The notes: a model not told the origin generated them from the letters alone. Numbered from the stretch's first letter, positions 25,307 to 34,790 are shown. The stretch is DNA of 64,000 bases from Sphingomonas horti (GCF_009753715.1 NZ_WQMS01000001.1:248001-312000); one strand, 5' to 3'. Translations and numbers: made by a program.

Positions 25307-26370
25307 CCCATAATATCCTGTTCCAGCTTCTTGGCCATTTCCTCGATGTTCTCGGGCGGCCAGCCGGGGATTTCCATGCCCAGGCGCAGGCCCATCGACG
25401 ACAGCACTTCCTTGATCTCGTTGAGGCTCTTGCGGCCGAAGTTCGGCGTGCGGAGCATCTCGGCCTCGGTCTTCTGCACGAGGTCGCCGATATAGATGAT
25501 GTTGTCGTTCTTCAGGCAGTTGGCACTGCGCACCGACAGCTCCAGCTCGTCGACCTTCTTCAGCAGGTAGCGGTTGAGCTGGTTCGAATCGGTCTCAGCC
25601 TCCATCGGCGCCATCGCGCCGCCGATCATGCCCGCACCCGGCTGGGCGACCGGCATGCCTTCGTCGAAGTGGACGAACAGCTGCAGCTGGTCCTGGAGGA
25701 TGCGCGCGGCATAGGCGAGCGCGTCGTCCGGGGTGATCGTGCCGTCGGTCTCGACAGTGATCGTCAGCTTGTCATAGTCCAGTTCCTGGCCGACGCGGGT
25801 GTTTTCCACCTTGTAGGCGACCTGGCGGACCGGCGAGTAGAGCGCGTCGACCGGGATCAGGCCGATCGGCGCATCGGCCGGGCGGTTGTTGGCCGACGGC
25901 ACATAGCCCTTCCCCGCCTCCGCGGTCAGCTCCATGTTGAGCGTGCCGCCTTCGTCCAGGTGGCAGATCACCAGCTCCGGATTCATCACCTCGATGTCGC
26001 CCGACACGTTGATCATACCCGCGGTGACTTCGGTTGGGCCGGTCGCCGACAGCTGCAGCCGCTTCGAGCCTTCGCCCTGCATCTTCAGCGCGATCTGCTT
26101 CACGTTCAGCACGATGTCGGTCACGTCCTCGCGCACCCCGGCGAGCGACGAGAATTCGTGCAGCACGTTCTCGATCTTGATCGACGTCACCGCCGCGCCC
26201 TGCAGCGAAGACAGCAAAACGCGCCTCAGCGCGTTGCCGAGCGTCAGCCCGAAGCCACGCTCCAGCGGCTCGGCAACGAACGTGCCCTTCCGCCTGGTAT
26301 CGCCGCCCGGCTTCTTTTCGAGTGCCGTCGGCTTCTTGAGTTCCTGCCAGTTCTTTGCGTTGACAGCCAC
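25303..26370 (-). CDS. rpoA: DNA-directed RNA polymerase alpha subunit
   Basis: A 355-residue RNAP alpha subunit. The N-terminal assembly domain shows [20 protein letters not shown], and the C-terminal domain (about 265-330) shows the helix-hairpin-helix [20 protein letters not shown] and [12 protein letters not shown] for UP-element and activator contacts. The GTG start at 26370 ([15 protein letters not shown]) is supported by GAGGGG 7 nt upstream. Last gene of the alpha unit. Confidence 0.98.
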   Translation of the reverse strand: MAVNAKNWQELKKPTALEKKPGGDTRRKGTFVAEPLERGFGLTLGNALRRVLLSSLQGAAVTSIKIENVLHEFSSLAGVREDVTDIVLNVKQIALKMQGEGSKRLQLSATGPTEVTAGMINVSGDIEVMNPELVICHLDEGGTLNMELTAEAGKGYVPSANNRPADAPIGLIPVDALYSPVRQVAYKVENTRVGQELDYDKLTITVETDGTITPDDALAYAARILQDQLQLFVHFDEGMPVAQPGAGMIGGAMAPMEAETDSNQLNRYLLKKVDELELSVRSANCLKNDNIIYIGDLVQKTEAEMLRTPNFGRKSLNEIKEVLSSMGLRLGMEIPGWPPENIEEMAKKLEQDIMG

Positions 26371-26459
26371 TGTGTTCCCCTCGGGGTAGGGCGGAAGGTG
26401 CACGCTTCCGCCGGGTAAAGCGGCGTGGGCAGAAGCGCTCCACCCACGCAAAAGTTCAA

Positions 26460-26849
26460 TCAGACGCGGCGGCGCTTCGACGGACGGACGCCGTTGTGCG
26501 GGATCGGCGTCACGTCGCGGATCGAGGTGATCTGGAAGCCGACCGCCTGCAGGGCGCGGAGCGCGCTCTCGCGGCCCGAACCCGGCCCCTTCACCTCGAC
26601 CTCGAGCGTGCGCACGCCGTGCTCGGCGGCCTTGCGGCCCGCGTCCTCGGCGGCGACCTGGGCGGCATAGGGCGTCGACTTGCGGCTGCCCTTGAAGCCC
26701 ATCATGCCGGCAGACGACCAGCTGATCGCATTGCCCTGCGCGTCGGTGATGGTGATCATCGTGTTGTTGAAGCTGGCGTTCACATGCGCGACGCCGGCGG
26801 TGATATTCTTGCGTTCGCGGCGGCGAAGGCGCTGCGGTTCACGTGCCAT
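26460..26849 (-). CDS. rpsK: 30S ribosomal protein S11
   Basis: 129 residues, the usual length, with the S11 core [19 protein letters not shown] and the C-terminal [19 protein letters not shown]11 shapes the platform and Shine-Dalgarno helix binding cleft of the 30S subunit. It lies 63 nt after rpsM and 89 nt before rpoA. Confidence 0.98.
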   Translation of the reverse strand: MAREPQRLRRRERKNITAGVAHVNASFNNTMITITDAQGNAISWSSAGMMGFKGSRKSTPYAAQVAAEDAGRKAAEHGVRTLEVEVKGPGSGRESALRALQAVGFQITSIRDVTPIPHNGVRPSKRRRV

Positions 26850-26912
26850 TTCGTTCTGACCTTTTCTTCAAGGACCAGGAGCGGCGCCGGACGGGCCGCT
26901 CGACCGGCCTGA

Positions 26913-27281
26913 TTACTTCTTCTTACCGGCGATCGGCTTCGCCTTGCCCTTGCGGGTGCGGGCGTTGGTGTGCGTGCGCTGGCCGCGGACCGGAAGGCCC
27001 TTGCGGTGGCGCAGCCCGCGATAGCAGGCCAGGTCCATCAGCCGCTTGATGTTCATCGCCGTTTCGCGGCGAAGGTCACCCTCGACGGTGTGGTTGGCGT
27101 CGATCGCTTCGCGGATCTGCAGGACTTCCTGGTCCGTCAGGTCCTGCACCCGGCGCTCCGGCGCGATGCCGAGCTGGGCGGTCAGCTTCTTGGCCGTGGT
27201 CGGGCCGATGCCGTGAATGTAGGTCAGCGCGATTTCCACGCGCTTGTTGGTCGGGATGTTGACACCCGCAATACGTGCCAT
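26913..27281 (-). CDS. rpsM: 30S ribosomal protein S13
   Basis: 122 residues with the helix-hairpin-helix start [20 protein letters not shown] and the tail [20 protein letters not shown] that reaches the P-site tRNA. First gene of the separate alpha unit; a promoter-like site sits at 27408-27436. Confidence 0.98.
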   Translation of the reverse strand: MARIAGVNIPTNKRVEIALTYIHGIGPTTAKKLTAQLGIAPERRVQDLTDQEVLQIREAIDANHTVEGDLRRETAMNIKRLMDLACYRGLRHRKGLPVRGQRTHTNARTRKGKAKPIAGKKK

Positions 27282-27407
27282 TCTACTCTTTCTCCTGCTC
27301 CACAGACCGGGTGGCAGTCCGGCCTATCTCAGCGCTTGATTCCCGAAACGCGCAACACCGGCGCGCGCGCATGGCGCCGCCGGAACGTGCGGTATCTCGG
27401 AAGACGG

Positions 27408-27436
27408 GCGATCTAGGATGCGGCGGCGCGCCTGTC
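27408..27436 (-). promoter_or_regulatory. rpsM: Promoter of rpsM-rpsK-rpoA
   Basis: On the minus strand TTGACA, 17 nt, TAGATC. Extended, it reads TTGACAG-N14-CCTAGATC, matching the Caulobacter housekeeping consensus (TTGACGS, 10-14 nt, GCTANAWC) closely. It lies about 125 nt before the S13 start and just beyond the gdhA stop codon, which supports an independent alpha operon. Confidence 0.75.
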
Positions 27437-27467
27437 AAGCACAGCGCCACCCCTGGCCCTGGCTTCG

Positions 27468-28823
27468 TTAGACGACCCCGTAGGCGAGCATCGCGTCGGC
27501 GACCTTCTTGAAGCCGGCGATGTTGGCGCCCTTCACATAGTCGCAATAGCCGCCGCCCTGCTGCCCATATTCCAGGCAGCGCGAATGGATGCCGTCCATG
27601 ATGTCGACGAGCAGCTGCTGCAGTTGCTCTTCCTTCCAAGAGATGCGGGCCGAGTTCTGGCTCATTTCCAGGCCGGACACCGCAACGCCGCCGGCATTCG
27701 CCGCCTTGCCCGGTGCGTAAAGGATCTTCGCGGCCTTGAAATAGTGCACGCCTTCCAGGTCGGTCGGCATGTTGGCGCCTTCGGAAACGGCGATGCAGCC
27801 GTTGGCGACCAACGTCTTCGCATCCTCGCCGGTCAGTTCGTTCTGGGTCGCACAAGGCAGCGCCACGTCGCAGGGCACCCCCCAGAGGGTCTCGCCGGGC
27901 GTGAAGGTCGAGCCGGGGAACTGGTCGACATATTCCCTGATGCGGCCGCGCTTCACCGTCTTCAGCTGCTTCACCCAGTTGATCTTTTCCTGGTCCATGC
28001 CGGCAGGATCGTGGACGAAACCCTCGGAATCCGACAGCGTCACCACCTTGCCGCCCAGCTGCGTCACCTTTTCCGCGGCGTGCGTCGCGACGTTGCCGGA
28101 GCCGGAGATGACGGCCACCTTGCCGACCATGTCCTCTCCCCTGGTCTTCAGCATGTTGAGCAGGAAATAGGTCGCACCATAGCCGGTCGCCTCGGTGCGG
28201 ATCAGCGAGCCGCCATATTCGAGTCCCTTGCCGGTCAGCACGCCGGTGAACTCGTTGGTCAGGCGCTTGTACTGGCCGAACATATAGCCGATCTCGCGCG
28301 CGCCGACGCCGATATCGCCGGCCGGCACGTCGATGTCCGCGCCGATGTAGCGATAGAGCTCGTTCATGAAGCTCTGGCAGAAGCGCATCACCTCGCGGTC
28401 GCTCTTGCCCTTCGGATTGAAGTTGGAGCCGCCCTTGCCGCCGCCCATCGGCAGGCCGGTCAGCGCGTTCTTGAACGTCTGCTCGAAGGCGAGGAATTTC
28501 AGCGTGCCCTCGGTCACGCTCGGGTGAAAGCGGATGCCGCCCTTATACGGCCCGATCGAGTTGTTGTTCTGCACGCGCCAGCCGCGCTGGACGCGGATAT
28601 TGCCCTTATCGTCTTCCCAGCAGACGCGGAACGAGACCACGCGATCGGGCTCGGCGATGCGGCGCAGGATCTGCTCGCTGTGATAGGCTTCCTTGTCCTG
28701 GATGAAATCGAAAATGTCCTCGGCGACTTCCTGGACGGCCTGCACGAACTCCGGCTGGCCAGGGTTCCGCTTCTTCACGCCCTCGATGAACGTCGCAAGA
28801 TCGACGTGGTCGGAAACTGCCAT
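27468..28823 (-). CDS. gdhA: NADP-type glutamate dehydrogenase
   Basis: A 451-residue hexameric glutamate dehydrogenase catalysing 2-oxoglutarate plus ammonium to glutamate. The N-terminal domain has KGGIRFHP, the glutamate site LPMGGGKGGSNFNPKG and the catalytic-loop DVPAGDIGVGAREIG; the Rossmann motif is SGSGNVATHAAEK. Length and start (DKEAYHSEQILRRIAEPDR) fit the small NADP-type GdhA. GGGGGGA precedes the ATG. It sits between adk and rpsM, interrupting the usual r-protein order. Confidence 0.96.
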   Translation of the reverse strand: MAVSDHVDLATFIEGVKKRNPGQPEFVQAVQEVAEDIFDFIQDKEAYHSEQILRRIAEPDRVVSFRVCWEDDKGNIRVQRGWRVQNNNSIGPYKGGIRFHPSVTEGTLKFLAFEQTFKNALTGLPMGGGKGGSNFNPKGKSDREVMRFCQSFMNELYRYIGADIDVPAGDIGVGAREIGYMFGQYKRLTNEFTGVLTGKGLEYGGSLIRTEATGYGATYFLLNMLKTRGEDMVGKVAVISGSGNVATHAAEKVTQLGGKVVTLSDSEGFVHDPAGMDQEKINWVKQLKTVKRGRIREYVDQFPGSTFTPGETLWGVPCDVALPCATQNELTGEDAKTLVANGCIAVSEGANMPTDLEGVHYFKAAKILYAPGKAANAGGVAVSGLEMSQNSARISWKEEQLQQLLVDIMDGIHSRCLEYGQQGGGYCDYVKGANIAGFKKVADAMLAYGVV

Positions 28824-28895
28824 CTATCCCCCCTTCTGGTCGGATCGGTTTGCGCGTGACCCGCAGCCTTCTGAGTCGAGGCCATTATGGGGCGA

Positions 28896-28924
28896 GAGTT
28901 AGCACAGTTTAGGGTTTTGCCAGC
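28896..28924 (-). promoter_or_regulatory. gdhA: Possible gdhA promoter
   Basis: On the minus strand CTGGCA, then GCTAACTC about 14-15 nt later, about 75 nt before the gdhA start. The -10-like GCTAACTC fits the alphaproteobacterial GCTANAWC pattern in seven of eight positions; the -35 is weak. Confidence 0.35.
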
Positions 28925-28975
28925 AGCGTTCCGCGACGCTCGACCGGGCTGCCTCCCTTCGCTTCACCCTGCCCG

Positions 28976-30280
28976 CTAGAAGGGAAACACGTGCGTGATC
29001 GCGAACACGCCCGTCGCCCAGGTGATGAAGTTCAGCGGCAGCCCGACGCGCACGAAATCCATGTAGCTGTAGCGGCCCATCTGATAGACGAGCACGTTGG
29101 TCTGGTATCCGAACGGGGTGGCAAAGGCGGCGCTGGCAGCCATCATCACCGCGACCAGGAAGGGCCGGGGACTGACCCCCAGGCTCTCGGCGAGCGCCAC
29201 CGCGACCGGCGCGCACAGCACCGCCACAGTCGCGTTCGACAGCAGCTCGGTCAGGAACAGCGTCGCGCCGTAGAACAATGCCAGCGCCATCAACGGGCCG
29301 AGCGGCTGGATGAACCCCACCAGCGCATTCGTCGCCGTCGCAGCCAGCCCGCTTTCCTCCAGCGCGATGCCGAGCACCACCATCCCCGCTATCAGCAGCA
29401 GGATCTCGGGCCTCAGCCCGTGATAGGCTTCGTCGGCGCTGATCACGCGGAGCAGGATCAGCAGCACCGCGCCGGCCAGCGCCGCCGCCGCGATCGGCGC
29501 GATGTTGAGCGTCGCGACCGCGATCACGCCGACGAACACGCCGACCGCGACCGCGGCGCGGCGCGGCTGGAGCGTCGCGCGCGGCACGAACACCTCGGGC
29601 GCGCCGACCTGGGCGCCGGCCATGTCCGGCTCGATCTCCACGTCCCTGCTGCTACCCTCCTCCGACGGCCCGAGCCGGATCAGCCGCCCGCTCACCAGCA
29701 GCAGATAGAGCGCGCCCACGCCTGCGATCGCGAGGCCGACCGGAGTGATCTCGAACAGGCCGAACGTCGGCTGGCCCGCGACCCGCGCCATGTCGGCCAC
29801 CAGCAGGTTGGTCGAGGTGCCGATCAGCGTCGTGCAGCCGCCGAGCACGGCCATGTACGAGACCGGGATCAGGAAACGCTTGGGATCGAGGCCAAGCTTG
29901 CGCGCGGCATCGCGCACGATCGGCGCCGACAGCACCACGATCGGCGTGTTGTTCAGGAAGCCCGAGGCGGCTCCGCACAGGCCGATCGTGATCCACAGGC
30001 CCAGCACGCCGATCTTGCGGCACAGCACGACCGCCAGCTCGATCAGCCGGTCGAGCAGGCCCGACAGCTCGATCGCGTAAACGATCACGAACAACGAGGC
30101 GAGCGCGATCAGGGCCGGGCTGGCGAAGGCGCCCTGCACTTCGCTCGGCCGCACGACGCCGGTCATCAGCAGCACCGCGGCGCCCGACAGCGCGACCACG
30201 TCGGCGCGCACCTTGTCCCAGATCAGCGCCGCGACCACGGCCGCAAGCACCAGGACGGTCACGAGCTGGTCAGGCGTCAC
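28976..30280 (-). CDS. SLC13 family anion permease
   Basis: A 434-residue, ten-to-twelve-helix membrane protein of the SLC13/ArsB-like ion transporter superfamily. The paired hairpin motifs NNTPIVVLSAPIVRD and TTLIGTSTNLLVADMARVAG in the first half and NATVAVLCAPVAVA and FATPFGYQTNVLVYQMG in the second mark the inverted substrate-binding loops. The RCK/TrkA_C domains found in longer relatives are absent. The carried anion (dicarboxylate, sulfate or other) is not evident. Confidence 0.85.
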   Translation of the reverse strand: MTPDQLVTVLVLAAVVAALIWDKVRADVVALSGAAVLLMTGVVRPSEVQGAFASPALIALASLFVIVYAIELSGLLDRLIELAVVLCRKIGVLGLWITIGLCGAASGFLNNTPIVVLSAPIVRDAARKLGLDPKRFLIPVSYMAVLGGCTTLIGTSTNLLVADMARVAGQPTFGLFEITPVGLAIAGVGALYLLLVSGRLIRLGPSEEGSSRDVEIEPDMAGAQVGAPEVFVPRATLQPRRAAVAVGVFVGVIAVATLNIAPIAAAALAGAVLLILLRVISADEAYHGLRPEILLLIAGMVVLGIALEESGLAATATNALVGFIQPLGPLMALALFYGATLFLTELLSNATVAVLCAPVAVALAESLGVSPRPFLVAVMMAASAAFATPFGYQTNVLVYQMGRYSYMDFVRVGLPLNFITWATGVFAITHVFPF

Positions 30281-30327
30281 GCGGCCAAGCCTTGGCGCGG
30301 CGGGAATGTCTTGTCAAAAGGGGCGGG

Positions 30328-31215
30328 ATGACCGACCGCCGAACATCCGGCTGGCGCGCCTGGGCAGCGGCAGGCATTTTCGTGGGCCTGGTGGTCGCGG
30401 GCGTGCTGATCACTCGCCCCGCACCGAAGCCGGCGCCCGCGCCCACGGCGACCGCGACCGCGGAACCGATCCTTCCGGCGATGCCGACGCCGCTGCCGCC
30501 GCTCTCACGCGCGGACCTGATCGAGGCCGCGCGACGTGCGGCGAGCAGCGTAGCGGCCGGCGAAGCGCGTGCAGCGTCCGACCTGCCCGGGCGGCGCTTC
30601 GCGCTCAGCATCCCGTTCGGCTGCGACGGTCCGACCGAAGCGCTGAAGCAGGCCGCGACCGGCTGGAGCTACGATGCGGGCAAAGGCACGTTGCGCGTCA
30701 AGGCAACGCCGCAGGTCTGGACGGACGCGCCGGGGCTGAAGGCGATCGCCGCCGGCGTGGATTACGAGGCGGCGGAGGGCTTCTGGGTCGAACGGCCTTG
30801 GCAGCTTTCCGAAACCTGCCCCGCCCGAAGCCCCGCGCCCGGCCCGAGCCCGGCCCCGGGTGAGGCCCCCGCTTCTTCACCCGCCCCCCTTCCCTCGCCA
30901 TCGGCGACGCCGCTTCCGGTCGTGCAGACGCTCGGCCTTGTCGAGCTGTTCGAGCCCGGCACCAAGCGCGAGGAGCGGCGCAACGGGCGCGCCTATCAGG
31001 CCGTCCAGAAGCTCGCGCCGGGCGAGATCGCGCTCGATCGCGGGCTGCGGCTGGTGGTGGAGGGCCGACTGGTCGCGTTCGACAAGGACCAGGCGATCGG
31101 CTGCTGGAGCGCCTCGCCCGACCAGCGGCCGGTCTGCCTGATCCGCGTCCGCTTCGACCGGATCGCGATCACCGGCCCGACCGGCGAGCATGTCGTGGCG
31201 GAGTGGAAGAGCTAG
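30328..31215 (+). CDS. Membrane-anchored proline-rich protein of unknown function
   Basis: A 295-residue protein with one N-terminal helix (AWAAAGIFVGLVVAGVLIT) and the rest probably periplasmic. Two low-complexity Pro/Ala linkers, around residues 30-60 and 165-205, flank a globular part containing FALSIPFGCDGP. The C-terminal half (LVELFEPGTKREERRNGRAY) ends in a beta-rich segment. The ATG at 30328 has AAGGGGCGGG just upstream. It is unlike known families to me and is convergent with the SRPBCC gene, whose stop overlaps it. Confidence 0.7.
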   Translation: MTDRRTSGWRAWAAAGIFVGLVVAGVLITRPAPKPAPAPTATATAEPILPAMPTPLPPLSRADLIEAARRAASSVAAGEARAASDLPGRRFALSIPFGCDGPTEALKQAATGWSYDAGKGTLRVKATPQVWTDAPGLKAIAAGVDYEAAEGFWVERPWQLSETCPARSPAPGPSPAPGEAPASSPAPLPSPSATPLPVVQTLGLVELFEPGTKREERRNGRAYQAVQKLAPGEIALDRGLRLVVEGRLVAFDKDQAIGCWSASPDQRPVCLIRVRFDRIAITGPTGEHVVAEWKS

Positions 31216-31739
31216 CGGGCCTTTGCGCCCGCTTCGACGAACCTTTTCAGTCCCGCCAACTGCTCTCCAAGCACGCCGTCCACCGCAGCGGGCAGCGCCG
31301 TGCGTCCGGTGCGCATGAAGCCGGCGACCACGTAAGTCAGCTTGACGCTGGTGCCCGGGGCCGCGGGCTTCAGCTCCCATGTCATCGTGCCGGTCAGCGC
31401 TTCGGCCTGGAGCGGACCGAGCGCGCCGCTGAGGCGCAGCAGCTTGCCCGGCCACGCCATCACGACGCGGGCATGCTCGACACCGCCGCCGCCGCCGGGA
31501 AGCCGCTCGCAGAAGCAGCCGCCGGGCCTGAGATCGAGACTGAGATTGGACGCGCTGCCCGACCAGCTGTGCCGGCTGCTCCACCAGGCCGACGGGTGGC
31601 CGAGCGCGGCGTACACGCGGTCGGGCGAAGCGCCGATCACCACCTCATGCTCGATCGCGAAGCCGGCGGCATTGTCGGCGACGACGGCCGCGTTCGCCGG
31701 CGCGGCCAGCAATGCGGCGACCAGGACGAGCTGTCTCAT
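31212..31739 (-). CDS. Exported SRPBCC (START-like) domain protein
   Basis: A 175-residue protein with a signal peptide (MRQLVLVAALLAAPANA) and a single polyketide-cyclase/START-like fold (IEHEVVIGASPDRVYAALGHPSAWW, then LRPGGCFCERLPGGGGVEH). Such domains bind hydrophobic ligands. It follows adk by 22 nt on the same strand and may be cotranscribed with it. Ligand unknown. Confidence 0.78.
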   Translation of the reverse strand: MRQLVLVAALLAAPANAAVVADNAAGFAIEHEVVIGASPDRVYAALGHPSAWWSSRHSWSGSASNLSLDLRPGGCFCERLPGGGGGVEHARVVMAWPGKLLRLSGALGPLQAEALTGTMTWELKPAAPGTSVKLTYVVAGFMRTGRTALPAAVDGVLGEQLAGLKRFVEAGAKAR

Positions 31740-31761
31740 GTGCCCTCCCCCCTCGGGCGGA

Positions 31762-32409
31762 TCAGCCGTCGAGAATGGTTCCTATAGCACGAGTCACCGC
31801 GTCCATGTCGGCCATGCCGTCGACCCGGTCGACGATTCCGCGCGCTTCGTAGATCGGCAGGATCGGCGCGGTCTTGGCGCGGTATTCGGCCATGCGGGTG
31901 CGCACCGTCTCGGCATTGTCGTCGGGGCGCCGCTTGAACTCGTGGCTGCCGCAGACGTCGCAGGTGTTTTCGATCCTGGGCAGCTTGAAGCGGTCGTGAT
32001 AGCCGGTGCCGCACTTGGCGCAGGTGAAGCGGCCGGTGATGCGCTCGACCAGCGCGTCCTCGTCCACGTCCAGCTCGATCACATGATCCAGCTTGCGGCC
32101 GCGCGAGGCAAGGATCGCGTCCAGCGATTCGGCCTGCGCGGCGGTGCGCGGATAGCCATCGAAGATCGCACCCTGCTCCGCGCCCATCATGTCCAGCGCC
32201 TCGCCGATCAGGTCGGAGACGATCTCGTCGGAGACGAGCTCGCCCGCGTCCATCACCGCGGCCACGCGCTGGCCGAGCGCGGTGCCTGACTTGCGCGCCG
32301 CGCGGAGCATGTCGCCGGTCGACAGCTGGACCATGCCGCGCGTCGCCACCAGCCGCTCGGCCTGGGTCCCCTTCCCCGCCCCCGGCGGGCCCAGCAGGAT
32401 GATGTTCAT
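31762..32409 (-). CDS. adk: Adenylate kinase
   Basis: A 215-residue adenylate kinase (ATP + AMP to 2 ADP). The P-loop is GPPGAGKGTQ at residues 7-16, the AMP site includes STGDMLRAA, and FDGYPRTAAQA is present. The LID has four cysteines (CAKC and CDVC), forming a structural zinc site as in many Gram-positive and some alphaproteobacterial enzymes. It lies 23 nt after secY. Confidence 0.97.
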   Translation of the reverse strand: MNIILLGPPGAGKGTQAERLVATRGMVQLSTGDMLRAARKSGTALGQRVAAVMDAGELVSDEIVSDLIGEALDMMGAEQGAIFDGYPRTAAQAESLDAILASRGRKLDHVIELDVDEDALVERITGRFTCAKCGTGYHDRFKLPRIENTCDVCGSHEFKRRPDDNAETVRTRMAEYRAKTAPILPIYEARGIVDRVDGMADMDAVTRAIGTILDG

Positions 32410-32432
32410 GATCCTCCCCTAGCGCCCCCGCC

Positions 32433-33800
32433 TCAGCGGATGCGGCCCTTCAATTTCGCCTTCTTGATCAGGTCGCCATATTGGTGCGCGAGCAGATGGC
32501 TCTGGATCTGCGTGACCGTGTCCATCGTCACGTTGACGACGATCAGCAGGCTGGTGCCGCCCAGGTAGAACGGGATGCCCGCCGCCGCGACCAGATATTC
32601 CGGCAACAGGCAGATCAGCGTCAGATAGGCCGCGCCCACCACGGTGATGCGCGTCAGCACATAATCCAGATAGTCGGCGGTGTTCTTGCCGGGGCGGATG
32701 CCGGGGATGAAGCCGCCGTTGCGCTTCAGATTGTCCGCGGTCTCCTCCGGATTGAACACGACGGCCGTGTAGAAGAAGGTGAAGAAGATGATGCCCGCCC
32801 CGTACAGCGACATGTAGATCGGCGAGCCGTGCTGCAGATACTGGTTGAGGGTGATCAGGAAATCGCCCCACCAGCCCTGGCCCTGCGTCGCCTGCTGGCC
32901 GGCGAACTGGCTGATCGTCAGCGGCATCAGCAGCAGCGACGACGCGAAGATCGGCGGGATCACGTTGGCGGTGTTGATCTTCAGCGGCAGGTGGCTGCGG
33001 TCCGCCTGCATCATGCCCCGTTGCGTCTGGCGCTTCGGATACTGGATCAGCACCCGACGCTGCGCGCGCTCCATGAAACAGATGAACGCGACCAGACCCA
33101 GAGCCGCGACCACGATCGTGATGATCAGCAGCGGCGACAGGCTGCCGGTGCGGCCGCCTTCGAACAGGTTGACCAAGGTCGTCGGCAGCTGGGCGACGAT
33201 GCCCGCCATGATGATCAGCGACACGCCGTTGCCGACGCCGCGGCTGGTGATCTGCTCGCCCAGCCACATCAGGAACATGGTGCCGCCGATCAGCGACACG
33301 ACCGCGGTCACGCGGAACAGCATGCCGGGGTCGACCACCGCCTGCACGCCCTGCTGCGCGCCGAAGCTTTCAAGGCCGACGGCAATGAACCAGCCCTGGA
33401 CCGCGGTCAGGCCGACGGTGCCGTAGCGGGTATACTGGTTCAGCCGCTTGCGGCCGCTCTCGCCTTCCTTCTTGATCGCGTTCAGCGTCGGGCTGAGCGA
33501 GGTCGCCAGCTGCACGACGATCGACGCGGTGATGTACGGCATCACGCCCAGCGCGATGATCGACATGCGCGCCAGCGAGCCGCCAGAGAAGGTGTTGAAG
33601 AAGTCGAGCACGCCGCCGCGCGTCTGGTTGGCCAGCAGGCCCAGCGCGGTCGGATCGATGCCGGGCAGCGGAATGAAGCTTAGCATCCGGAACACGATCA
33701 GCACGCCGAACGTGAACCAGAGCCGCTTCTTCAGCTCGGTCGCCTCGCCGAATTTCGACAGGTTGAGATTGGTCGCCAGTGCGTCGGCTCGAGATGCCAT
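32433..33800 (-). CDS. secY: Sec translocon subunit SecY
   Basis: A 455-residue ten-helix channel protein of the SecYEG translocon. Conserved blocks include LFFTFG-like start, IPLPGIDP, GGSLARMSIIALGVMPYITAS near residue 70-90 (helix 2 plug region), GRKRLNQYTRYGT, and the C-terminal GRNTA-like GKNTADYLDYVL and LIVVNVTMDTV. It is preceded by a terminator-like hairpin after rplO. Confidence 0.98.
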   Translation of the reverse strand: MASRADALATNLNLSKFGEATELKKRLWFTFGVLIVFRMLSFIPLPGIDPTALGLLANQTRGGVLDFFNTFSGGSLARMSIIALGVMPYITASIVVQLATSLSPTLNAIKKEGESGRKRLNQYTRYGTVGLTAVQGWFIAVGLESFGAQQGVQAVVDPGMLFRVTAVVSLIGGTMFLMWLGEQITSRGVGNGVSLIIMAGIVAQLPTTLVNLFEGGRTGSLSPLLIITIVVAALGLVAFICFMERAQRRVLIQYPKRQTQRGMMQADRSHLPLKINTANVIPPIFASSLLLMPLTISQFAGQQATQGQGWWGDFLITLNQYLQHGSPIYMSLYGAGIIFFTFFYTAVVFNPEETADNLKRNGGFIPGIRPGKNTADYLDYVLTRITVVGAAYLTLICLLPEYLVAAAGIPFYLGGTSLLIVVNVTMDTVTQIQSHLLAHQYGDLIKKAKLKGRIR

Positions 33801-33818
33801 GGGCTTGCGTCAGTCCTG

Positions 33819-33858
33819 AAAAACAAAGCGGCGGCGAGCTCAATCGCCCTCCGCCGCT
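33819..33858 (-). terminator. Terminator-like hairpin before secY
   Basis: On the minus strand AGCGGCGG and CCGCCGCT form an 8-bp stem around a 16-nt loop with an alternative inner GGCGA/TCGCC pairing, followed by TTTGTTTTTC. It ends 19 nt before the secY start, so it may attenuate or terminate transcription between rplO and secY. A second 9-bp hairpin without a T-run (CCCGATCCC/GGGATCGGG) lies at 33871-33898. Confidence 0.6.
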
Positions 33859-33913
33859 CCATATAGTGGCCCCGATCCCTTTGTCTAAGGGGATCGGGAT
33901 CGAGCGGCTGGGC

Positions 33914-34444
33914 TTAGGCCCGCGCCGCCTTCTTTGCGTCGCGCACGCTGTTCTTCTTGGCAGCGGCCTTTTCGGCGGCCGGAACCACCGTCAGCACCTC
34001 GACCGAGCCGCCGGCCTTCTCGACCGCCTCGCGCGCGCCCTTCGACACGCCGGCGACCGAGAAGCTCAGCTTGGCCGAGAACTCGCCCTTGCCGAGCAGG
34101 CGCACGCCGTCCTTGCCGCCACGGGCCAGGCCAGCGGCCTTCAGGGCGGCGTGGTCGATCGTGCCCTTGGCGTCGAGCTTCTTGGCGTCGACCGCCTTCT
34201 GGATCGCGCCCAAATTCACCTCGGCATAATCCTTGGCGAAGATGTTGTTGAAGCCGCGCTTCGGCAGCCGCATGTGGAGCGGCATCTGGCCGCCCTCGAA
34301 GCCGGCGATCGACACGCCCTCACGGCTCTTCTGGCCCTTCTGGCCACGCCCGCCGGTCTTGCCCTTGCCGGAGCCGATGCCCCGACCGACGCGGATCTTC
34401 GACTTACGCGCGCCGGAATTGTCGCGGATTTCATTCAGTTTCAT
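33914..34444 (-). CDS. rplO: 50S ribosomal protein L15
   Basis: 176 residues, slightly longer than E. coli, with [20 protein letters not shown] and the glycine-rich [20 protein letters not shown]. The ATG at 34444 is the family start; the open frame continues 29 codons upstream but that part is unlike L15. It is cut off from rpmD by a terminator and 1.7 kb of non-ribosomal DNA. Confidence 0.97.
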   Translation of the reverse strand: MKLNEIRDNSGARKSKIRVGRGIGSGKGKTGGRGQKGQKSREGVSIAGFEGGQMPLHMRLPKRGFNNIFAKDYAEVNLGAIQKAVDAKKLDAKGTIDHAALKAAGLARGGKDGVRLLGKGEFSAKLSFSVAGVSKGAREAVEKAGGSVEVLTVVPAAEKAAAKKNSVRDAKKAARA

Positions 34445-34790
34445 TGCACTCGGTTTCCCTGTGTTCGCGCAGATTGGATGGAAGCGGCGGGCCTTAGCGG
34501 GGGTTGAGGGGTTTGTCACGTGGGAAAGCACCCAGGAATCCGTTCCAATGGTCCGAATGTTCGCAGTGACGAAGGCATACTGCAGGAACGCGGCTGACGG
34601 CGGCCGCCATCTGCCCGCTCAGAGCGAAGGCAACTGCTACGATGCGAAAGAGCTCCAAGCTGCATGGCACATCCGCCGGCCTGTAGGACAGCCCGTATTT
34701 GTAAGGGGCACCGAAATGTCCGCTAACGATCCACTCCGGCCTGGCTGAGATAAACTTCCGTCAAAGGGGCGTGGTACACCCAGCTTTGTC
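34445..34790. other. Intergenic DNA between rplO and the GIY-YIG element
   Basis: This 346-nt stretch holds the likely rplO promoter and leader near its left end. No convincing gene was found in the rest; the short plus-strand frames continue from an rplO antisense frame. Confidence 0.5.
34491..34519 (-). promoter_or_regulatory. rplO: Possible rplO promoter
   Basis: On the minus strand GTGACA, 17 nt, TAAGGC about 45 nt before the L15 start. It matches the spacing of the clearer sites before rpsL and rpsM but the hexamers are weaker. A promoter must exist here if the terminator after rpmD works. Confidence 0.35.

Noticed and set aside
25294-26418. A 374-residue plus-strand frame opposite rpoA
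   Set aside because: Antisense shadow; RNAP alpha motifs are on the minus strand.
28991-30331. A 446-residue plus-strand frame opposite the SLC13 permease
   Set aside because: Arg/His/Gln-rich antisense shadow of a high-GC gene; the minus frame has membrane helices and family motifs.
34445-34748. Plus-strand frame 34233..34748 as a gene
   Set aside because: It begins within rplO antisense and shows no domain or start signal; treated as shadow.
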